Below, in pieces: positions 54,768 to 64,000 of a stretch of 64,000 nt of DNA (position 1 is its first letter; every line of letters begins with the position of its first letter). Location of the stretch: the NCBI RefSeq assembly GCF_032883915.1, contig NZ_CP120717.1, forward strand, positions 7,313,918 through 7,377,917, read 5' to 3'. A program made the translations under genes and the position numbers. The stretch comes from Endozoicomonas sp. 8E (lineage in GTDB: Bacteria; Pseudomonadota; Gammaproteobacteria; Pseudomonadales; Endozoicomonadaceae). A model generated the notes under the pieces. The model searched no databases. It saw only the letters and a list, made by a program, of their open reading frames with translations, and was not told where the DNA came from.

Positions 54768-56884
54768 TGATTCAGAAAGATTTCCTGGTCGAGCTGGGAA
54801 CAGAAGAGCTGCCTCCAAAAGCGCTTAAAAGCCTTTCCAAGGCTTTCACCCAGGGCATTGTTGATCGCCTGAAGAGTGCTCAACTGTCTTTTGACAGTTA
54901 TGAAGCCTTTGCCGCACCTCGTCGTCTGGCTTTGCTGATAAAAGGACTGGAAACGGCTCAGCCTGATCAGCAGCTTGAGCGCCGCGGCCCTGCGATAAAG
55001 GCCGCCTTCGACGCAGAAGGCAAGGCCACCAAAGCCGCCGAAGGTTTTGCCCGTTCTAACGGAGTATCTGTTGATCAGCTGGAAAAGTTGGAAACCGATA
55101 AAGGTGGCTGGCTTGTCTACCGTGGAGTTCAGCAGGGTTCCGAAACCATTCAACTACTGCCAGACATGGTCAGTCAGTCTCTGAATGAACTGCCTATTCC
55201 CAAGCGAATGCGTTGGGGCGCAAAACGCACCGAGTTTGTTCGCCCTGTCCACTGGTTAGTCATGCTGATGGGTGACAAGGTAGTCGATTGCGAAATTCTG
55301 GGCCTGAAATCAGGTAATCAAACTCGAGGCCATCGATTCCATGCGAACGAGCCCCTGACCATTAATCAGCCTGCCGATTATCAGAACCTCCTGAAACAGC
55401 AGGGTAAGGTGATGGCTCTCTTTGAGGAAAGACGCAGTCTTATTAAAACACAGGTAACAGAACTGGCTGCCGAATTAGGTGGCGAAGCGGTTATCGATGA
55501 AGATCTTCTGGATGAAGTGACCGCGTTGAATGAGTGGCCTGTTGCCCTGTCCGGTCGTTTTGATGATGAATTCCTGGAAGTGCCTGCTGAAGCCCTGATC
55601 TCTTCAATGAAGGAGCATCAGAAGTATTTCCACGTCCTATCAAAAGAGCCGTCTCTTAAAGGAATACTGCTTCCCCATTTTATAACCATTTCAAATATCG
55701 AAAGCCTGAAGCCTGAATACGTAGTATCCGGTAATGAACGGGTAATAAGACCTCGCCTCGCAGATGCCAAATTTTTCTTTGACACAGATAAAAAAACCAC
55801 GCTTGAAGGACGCAGGGAGACCCTGAAATCCATCGTTTTCCAGGCGCAGCTGGGATCGCTGTTCGATAAGAGCGACCGTATTGCAAAACTGGCGGGTTTT
55901 ATCGCTAAACAGGAAGGTGGGCAGGAACCTCTGGCTGTCCGTGCCGGAGAACTCTGCAAATCAGATCTGACTTCAGAAATGGTTCTGGAATTCCCGGAGC
56001 TGCAGGGCATCATAGGGCAATACTACGGTGAAAATGATGGCGAACCACAAGAGGTATGCCTCGCTCTGAACGAGCAGTACATGCCACGCTTTGCAGGTGA
56101 TGAACTCCCCTCTAACCTGACAGGTTGTGCCGTAGCGATTGCTGACAAAATCGATACCATCACCGGCATTTTTGGCATCAATCAGCCACCTTCAGGCAAT
56201 AAAGATCCGTTTGCTCTGAGAAGAGCTACCCTGGGTGTCCTGCGAATTATTGTTGAGAAGAAGCTGGATCTGGACCTGCGTGATCTCATTAACCAGTCTG
56301 TCGAAGGTTATCAATCACAAGGGGTTGAGCTGCCAGCAGCCAGCGGAAAACCTTTAGCAAATAATGAACTGCTGACAGAAACTGTTCTGGATTTCATGCT
56401 GGAGCGTTTCCGCTCCTGGTATCAGGACGAACAGATTCCTGTTGAAGTCTTCCTGTCTGTTAAGGCCCTGAAACCTTCTCACCCCTTCGACTTTGATCAA
56501 CGTGTCAAGGCAGTGCATCGCTTTAGCCAGATGGACGAAGCCGAAACCCTTTCTGCAGCTAACAAGCGTGTTTCCAACATTCTGGTGAAAGCCGGTGATT
56601 TGGTCATTCCTGACTCTGTTGACCCTGCACTGATGACAGAAGTTGCAGAGAAGGCTCTGGCCACAGCGCTGGCCGACAGCAAAGAAAAAGTCGCACCGAT
56701 TGTGGAACAGAGACAGTACACAGTCGCCATGGAAAGCTTGGCACCACTGAAGGACTCTGTAGACCGCTTCTTTGATGAAGTATTGGTCAATGCTCAAGAT
56801 GAGCAGGTTCGTTTGAACCGCTATGCACTTTTGAAACAATTACGCAGCCTTTTCTTACACGTTGCAGATATTTCATTACTATAG
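54767..56884 (+). CDS. glyS: Glycyl-tRNA synthetase beta subunit
   Basis: tRNA-recognising subunit of glycyl-tRNA synthetase. 705 residues, near the usual 690: FLVELGTEELPPKALKSL at the start, AAPRRLALLI, RGPAIKAAFD, KRMRWGAKRTEFVRPVHWLVMLMG, LISSMKEHQKYFHVL and the HD-domain part LADKIDTITGIFGINQPPSGNKDPFALRRATLGVLRI. The C-terminus has the anticodon-binding domain. Followed by a strong terminator. Confidence 0.97.
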   Translation: MIQKDFLVELGTEELPPKALKSLSKAFTQGIVDRLKSAQLSFDSYEAFAAPRRLALLIKGLETAQPDQQLERRGPAIKAAFDAEGKATKAAEGFARSNGVSVDQLEKLETDKGGWLVYRGVQQGSETIQLLPDMVSQSLNELPIPKRMRWGAKRTEFVRPVHWLVMLMGDKVVDCEILGLKSGNQTRGHRFHANEPLTINQPADYQNLLKQQGKVMALFEERRSLIKTQVTELAAELGGEAVIDEDLLDEVTALNEWPVALSGRFDDEFLEVPAEALISSMKEHQKYFHVLSKEPSLKGILLPHFITISNIESLKPEYVVSGNERVIRPRLADAKFFFDTDKKTTLEGRRETLKSIVFQAQLGSLFDKSDRIAKLAGFIAKQEGGQEPLAVRAGELCKSDLTSEMVLEFPELQGIIGQYYGENDGEPQEVCLALNEQYMPRFAGDELPSNLTGCAVAIADKIDTITGIFGINQPPSGNKDPFALRRATLGVLRIIVEKKLDLDLRDLINQSVEGYQSQGVELPAASGKPLANNELLTETVLDFMLERFRSWYQDEQIPVEVFLSVKALKPSHPFDFDQRVKAVHRFSQMDEAETLSAANKRVSNILVKAGDLVIPDSVDPALMTEVAEKALATALADSKEKVAPIVEQRQYTVAMESLAPLKDSVDRFFDEVLVNAQDEQVRLNRYALLKQLRSLFLHVADISLL

Positions 56885-56940
56885 GTTGCACTCGGGACTG
56901 CCTTTGTTGCAGAAATTCTGATCAAAGCTTGATACAGTGG

Positions 56941-56966
56941 AGTGCGGCATTTATGCCGCACTTTTT
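56941..56966 (+). terminator. Rho-independent terminator after glyS
   Basis: AGTGCGGCAT pairs perfectly with ATGCCGCACT around a 2-base loop, followed at once by TTTTTC. Textbook terminator for glyQ-glyS. Confidence 0.9.
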
Positions 56967-57014
56967 CTATCTGTTGGAAAAGTATTTCAGGTATGAAGCC
57001 TGCTGACTGAAATT

Positions 57015-57575
57015 ATGAGTAAACTGATCATTCTTGACCGCGACGGCGTCATCAATAAAGACTCCGATCACTACATTCGTTCGGTGGCTGAGTGGATTCC
57101 TATACCAGGCAGTATTGAAGCCATCGCCAGACTGAGCAGGGCAGGGTATTCCATTGCCATTGCAACCAACCAGTCAGGCCTTGCCAGAGGTTACTTTACT
57201 GAAGAAACCCTTGAGGCCATGCATCAAAAAATGCAGGATCTGTTAGCCTTGGAAGGTGGCAAGATAGATTGTATTCGATACTGCCCCCATGGCCCTGACG
57301 ATCAATGTCGCTGTAGAAAGCCTCTGCCTGGCATGATTGAACAGATCGAAGAAGCTCTGAACATATCCGCATCATCTGCCTGGGTGGTCGGAGATTCGCT
57401 TAGAGATCTTCAGGCAGGACAGGCAATGGGATGTAATGTAGCTCTGGTGAAAACCGGCAAGGGCGTCAGAACGATGAATAAAGGAGAAGGTCTCAATAAT
57501 GTACCCGTATTCGAAGACCTGGCCACATTTAGCCGCTTTATTCTCGAATCTTCACAGGTCAGTATTCAAGGATAA
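57015..57575 (+). CDS. gmhB: D-glycero-beta-D-manno-heptose-1,7-bisphosphate 7-phosphatase
   Basis: HAD phosphatase of ADP-heptose synthesis for lipopolysaccharide core. 186 residues: LIILDRDGVINKDSDHYI (catalytic Asp pair), IAIATNQSGLARGYF, zinc-binding CPHGPDDQCRCRKP and WVVGDSLRDLQAGQAMGC. Length and zinc loop match GmhB. plsC follows 16 bp later; gmhA, acting earlier in the same pathway, is just downstream on the other strand. Confidence 0.95.
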   Translation: MSKLIILDRDGVINKDSDHYIRSVAEWIPIPGSIEAIARLSRAGYSIAIATNQSGLARGYFTEETLEAMHQKMQDLLALEGGKIDCIRYCPHGPDDQCRCRKPLPGMIEQIEEALNISASSAWVVGDSLRDLQAGQAMGCNVALVKTGKGVRTMNKGEGLNNVPVFEDLATFSRFILESSQVSIQG

Positions 57576-57591
57576 ACAAGATAGGTTTTAA

Positions 57592-58332
57592 ATGACAATC
57601 GTCGTTCAATATACAAGAACAGCGTTATTTTATTTTCTGTTGGCCACCTTTACTGTTTTCTGGTCCATTTTACTGTTTTTTGCTATTCCATTTGTTCCTG
57701 TGAATAGACGCCACAAGTTATTGGTAAAGTACTGGGCGGTGATGGCTATGGGACTGGCCAGATTTATCTGTGGGATAAAGTATGAAGTACACGGGAAGGA
57801 AAATATTCCTGATACCCCCTGTGTCATGATCAGTAATCACCAGAGCACCTGGGAAACGTTTTTTCTGCAGATGCTTTTCAGTCCTCAAGCTCCGGTTCTT
57901 AAAAAAGAGTTATTAAAAATTCCATTCTTTGGCTGGTCCATCAGACTCATTAAACCGATCGCTATTAATCGTGATGATCCCAGGGCCGCATTAAATGATG
58001 TAGCAGAGCAGGGTACTGCTGCTTTACACGATGGCCGTTGGGTTCTCATTTTTCCGGAAGGGACCCGCAACCCTGATGGCCAGTTAGGCAAGTTCTCAAG
58101 AGGTGGTGTCAATCTGGCAAGAAAGGCCGGTGTTAATGTACTCCCCATTGCCCATAATGCCGCTACTTGCTGGCCTATGAACAGCTTTTTGAAAAAGCCC
58201 GGTACCATTCAGCTTCATATAGGAACGGTCATAGAAACCACAGACAGGACGGCACTGGAGATTAATAATGAGGCTCAGAGCTGGATTGCCAATACACTCG
58301 ATAACATTAACGGGAAGTCGAAACAGGTTTAA
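57592..58332 (+). CDS. plsC: 1-acyl-sn-glycerol-3-phosphate acyltransferase
   Basis: Adds the second acyl chain in phospholipid synthesis (lysophosphatidate to phosphatidate). 246 residues: an N-terminal membrane helix pair (FYFLLATFTVFWSILLFFAIPF), the acyltransferase motif SNHQSTWETFF (HX4E in place of the common HX4D), IKPIAINRDDPRAA, and FPEGTRNPDG. Equivalent to the second acyltransferase beside gmhB in pseudomonads. The HX4E form is known in part of the family, so activity is expected. Confidence 0.9.
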   Translation: MTIVVQYTRTALFYFLLATFTVFWSILLFFAIPFVPVNRRHKLLVKYWAVMAMGLARFICGIKYEVHGKENIPDTPCVMISNHQSTWETFFLQMLFSPQAPVLKKELLKIPFFGWSIRLIKPIAINRDDPRAALNDVAEQGTAALHDGRWVLIFPEGTRNPDGQLGKFSRGGVNLARKAGVNVLPIAHNAATCWPMNSFLKKPGTIQLHIGTVIETTDRTALEINNEAQSWIANTLDNINGKSKQV

Positions 58333-58334
58333 GC

Positions 58335-58381
58335 AAAAAACATCATTCATCACCGGATAGGGTAGACAGGTGATGAATGAT
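58335..58381 (-). terminator. Rho-independent terminator after gmhA
   Basis: ATCATTCATCACC (58342-58354) pairs exactly with GGTGATGAATGAT (58369-58381). On the minus strand the stem is followed by six T, so it terminates gmhA, and its 13-bp stem may also stop plsC transcription. Confidence 0.85.
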
Positions 58382-58403
58382 TTAGAGCCTTATCAAATTA
58401 GTA

Positions 58404-58982
58404 TCAGGCAGCCATGTGTTTTTCAATCAGTTGAATGATGATGTGAATGGCTTTGATGTGAATTTCCTGAATGCGGTCAGCATAACCGAAGTGGGGTACG
58501 CGGATTTCTATATCCGCCAGACCGTCCATTTTCCCACCGTCCTTACCCGTCAGAAGAATCACTTTCATCCCTTTTTTTCGGGCTGCTTCAACCGCTTTTA
58601 AAATATTTCCAGAGTTACCACTGGTGCTGAGCCCGAACAGTACATCACCTTCAAAGCCCACACCCTCCAGATAACGTGAGAATACATAGTCATAACCGTA
58701 ATCGTTGGAGACACAGGAAAGGTGACTGACATCAGAGATAGCAATGGCCGGGTAGGCAGGACGGTTATCACGATAGCGACCAGTCAGTTCTTCAGCAAAG
58801 TGCATGGCATCGCAATGAGAGCCTCCGTTACCACAGGAGATAACCTTTCCACCCTGCTTAAAGGATTCCGCCAACAGGTTCGCCGCACGGTCTATGGCAT
58901 CAATACAGGTTTCATCATTGAGAAAACGCTCCAGAACCTGCTGGGCTTCTTCGAGTTCTGCACGAATTACTGAATGGTACAT
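58404..58982 (-). CDS. gmhA: Phosphoheptose isomerase (sedoheptulose-7-phosphate isomerase)
   Basis: First step of ADP-heptose synthesis for LPS core. 192 residues, the same as E. coli GmhA. Seen: [76 protein letters not shown] [22 protein letters not shown] and [19 protein letters not shown]. Start at ATG 58982; the frame begins at a TTG three codons earlier. Single gene on the minus strand. The DiaA-like paralogue lacks the conserved [11 protein letters not shown] match seen here. Confidence 0.95.
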   Translation of the reverse strand: MYHSVIRAELEEAQQVLERFLNDETCIDAIDRAANLLAESFKQGGKVISCGNGGSHCDAMHFAEELTGRYRDNRPAYPAIAISDVSHLSCVSNDYGYDYVFSRYLEGVGFEGDVLFGLSTSGNSGNILKAVEAARKKGMKVILLTGKDGGKMDGLADIEIRVPHFGYADRIQEIHIKAIHIIIQLIEKHMAA

Positions 58983-59128
58983 GGTTATCAACTGTCAAAT
59001 CAGAGGCCTAAAGTATACTGCTGATGCATTAACGCCGCAGCATAACTTTATTTGCCTGGAAGGGGATTAATAGATTAGGCTCAGAGCCACTTTTTCAAGT
59101 GGCCCCCGGACCTGCAACGATGGGGTAA

Positions 59129-62690
<3,562 letters not shown>

Positions 62691-62745
62691 CGGCTTGAAC
62701 AACCTTCGGAGATGAGACTTTTCACAATGGCTTTCAATGATAAGA

Positions 62746-62769
62746 GGGCCTTTTTTTCTGAAAAGGCCC
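62746..62769. terminator. Hairpin between dnaN and recF
   Basis: GGGCCTTTT on one side pairs with AAAAGGCCC across a small loop. No T run follows on the minus strand, so it may only slow transcription from dnaN into recF. A second weaker hairpin lies nearer the dnaN stop. Confidence 0.4.
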
Positions 62770-62811
62770 AGAGCAGTAAAAAGGCCTTCAATGATGGTAA
62801 AAACACCTTCA

Positions 62812-63915
62812 TTAAAGTCTCATAGGCATAACAACATAAGTGGAATCACTGGCGTCAGACTCTTCCAGCAGGGCACTGCTGTTAGGATCAGAAAGGGTAA
62901 TCTTGACGGATTCACCCGATATAACAGACAACACATCCAGCAAGTAACTGACGTTAAAGCCCATCTCCAGAGTTTCACCATGGTATGCAAGACTGATCTC
63001 TTCTTGCGCTTCTTCCTGCTCAGGGTTGTTTGCTATTACCTTCAGCAGCCCATCGGAAAGTATCAGGCGAATACCACGATACTTTTCATTGGAAAGAATA
63101 GAAGCACGCTGGAAAGCCTGACGAAGCTCCTGACGATCACCAATAATAATCTTGTCACCACCACGAGGGATAACACGGTCATAATCCGGGAACTTTCCAT
63201 CCACCAGTTTGGAGGTGAATATAAAGTCTCCGGTTTTCGCTCTGATATGGTTGGCACCCAGAGTAATATGAACCATCTCGTCTCCTTCTGTCAGAAGACG
63301 GGCCATCTCCATAATCCCCTTACGCGGAACGATAACCTGATGACGATCTTGCTGATTAATATCAGCATCAACTATACACATAGCCAGACGATGGCCATCA
63401 GTAGCAACAAAACGCAGCGTATTCTGGCTGACTTCTATCAGCATACCATTCAGATAGTAACGAACGTCCTGTTGCGCCATGGCAAATCCAGAACGATCAA
63501 TCAATCGGCGCAAACGGCTCTGACCAATAGTAAAGGTCATGGAACCCGGTTCTTCGTCAATGCTCGGGAATTCATTGGCAGGCAAAGTCGACAGAGTAAA
63601 ACGAGAACGGCCTGCTTTCAGTTTGACCCTTTGATCATCCTCGGAAAACTCAATCAAAGCGTTTTCCGGAAGAGATTTACAGATATCCATCAGCTTTCTG
63701 GCTGGAACGGTAATTTCTCCCCCCTCAGAGACCTCATCCAGTGTCACTCTACCGACCAGTTCTACTTCCAGGTCAGTACCTGTCAGAGAGAGTTGATCAC
63801 CGTCCACCACCATCAGGACGTTGGACAATACAGGTAGAGTCTGTCTGCGCTCAACAACACCCGCCACCAGTTGAAGTGGCTTGAGCAATGCTTCCCGATT
63901 AATGGTAAATTTCAT
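62812..63915 (-). CDS. dnaN: DNA polymerase III beta sliding clamp
   Basis: Ring-shaped clamp that tethers DNA polymerase. 367 residues, as in other gammaproteobacteria. Seen: MKFTINREALLKPLQLVAGVVERRQTLPVLSNV-type start (LKPLQLVAGVVERRQTLPVL), VTLDEVSEGGEITVPARKLMDIC, LPANEFPSID, RYYLNGMLIE, RFVATDGHRLAMC, VPRKGIMEMARLL and the C-terminal STYVVMPMRL where partner proteins bind. dnaA is expected just past the window. Confidence 0.98.
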   Translation of the reverse strand: MKFTINREALLKPLQLVAGVVERRQTLPVLSNVLMVVDGDQLSLTGTDLEVELVGRVTLDEVSEGGEITVPARKLMDICKSLPENALIEFSEDDQRVKLKAGRSRFTLSTLPANEFPSIDEEPGSMTFTIGQSRLRRLIDRSGFAMAQQDVRYYLNGMLIEVSQNTLRFVATDGHRLAMCIVDADINQQDRHQVIVPRKGIMEMARLLTEGDEMVHITLGANHIRAKTGDFIFTSKLVDGKFPDYDRVIPRGGDKIIIGDRQELRQAFQRASILSNEKYRGIRLILSDGLLKVIANNPEQEEAQEEISLAYHGETLEMGFNVSYLLDVLSVISGESVKITLSDPNSSALLEESDASDSTYVVMPMRL

Positions 63916-64000
63916 CGCTTTCCTTTCTCTTGGCTATCTGGAAGGAAGTCACAGTGACCTTCTTCCTGAATTCATTAAATATCTGCTGGCTGAATCAAAA
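63916..64000. other. Upstream of dnaN, window edge
   Basis: 85 bp with a ribosome site (GAAAGGAAAG on the minus strand) for dnaN. No dnaA coding or DnaA boxes are visible before the edge. Confidence 0.5.

Noticed and set aside
53556..54818. Minus-strand frame of 420 codons opposite glyQ
   Set aside because: Antisense to a certain housekeeping gene; no recognisable domain.
62737..63837. Plus-strand frame of 366 codons opposite dnaN
   Set aside because: Antisense shadow of dnaN with low-complexity composition and no start signal.
63916..64000. oriC or DnaA boxes at the right edge
   Set aside because: No TTATCCACA-type boxes seen in the 85 bp available; dnaA and oriC should lie beyond the window.

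Overview
The window looks like the origin-proximal chromosome of a gammaproteobacterium of the Oceanospirillales/Pseudomonadales type. The right half carries the Pseudomonas-like order dnaN-recF-gyrB, gmhA, plsC, gmhB, glyS-glyQ, trkH-trkA-rsmB-fmt-def, LysM-dprA, purE-purK, tsaC-hemF-aroE. Two perfect parS sites lie inside recF. dnaA and oriC are expected just beyond base 64000. Several eukaryote-like genes and many insertion sequences fit a host-associated genus such as Endozoicomonas. That genus is an inference from gene style, not a marker-gene result.

Layout. 0.0-10.4 kb (mostly minus strand): a caa3-type cytochrome c oxidase cluster, coxB-coxA-ctaG-coxC, followed by SURF1, a SCO-like protein, heme A synthase and heme O synthase (cut by the left edge). 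Between SURF1 and the SCO-like gene sit two tandem diacylglycerol-kinase-like genes with N-terminal signal sequences, separated by decayed copies of the SURF1 3' end. 11.6-19.5 kb: an unknown 216-residue protein, then two nearly identical IS607-family elements flanking yheV-prlC. The second element is itself split by an IS5-family element and has cut the start off a DUF4160/DUF2442 gene pair. 19.9-22.0 kb: a gamma-carbonic-anhydrase-like protein, two small proteins and a MarC-family protein. 22.7-28.4 kb: a complete oppABCDF oligopeptide importer. 28.5-29.5 kb: a broken DUF4143 ATPase gene. 29.9-34.6 kb: a polyamine operon speE-speA-speD-speB in which speD is the eukaryotic-type AdoMet decarboxylase. 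34.6-37.1 kb: a YiiX-like hydrolase, an intact mazEF pair, decayed toxin-antitoxin fragments and a MITE-like inverted-repeat element. 37.1-43.5 kb: aroE, hemF, tsaC, purK, purE, dprA and a LysM protein. 43.9-47.3 kb: a small coiled-coil protein, a SPRY-domain protein resembling animal SPSB proteins including a SOCS-box-like tail, and a lone YejA-like binding protein. 47.6-56.9 kb (plus strand): def-fmt-rsmB-trkA, trkH and glyQ-glyS. 57.0-64.0 kb: gmhB-plsC, gmhA, gyrB, recF and dnaN.

How the genes work together. The cox block supplies the oxidase subunits, copper insertion (CtaG, SCO-like), assembly (SURF1) and heme A synthesis (CyoE, CtaA). The spe operon encodes a full route arginine to agmatine to putrescine to spermidine. 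The opp block is a complete peptide importer. The most unusual material is the set of eukaryote-like genes (signal-bearing lipid kinases, SPSB-like SPRY protein, eukaryotic-type SpeD). The first two are candidates for acting in a host. All gene assignments come from reading translated sequence; no database search was run.
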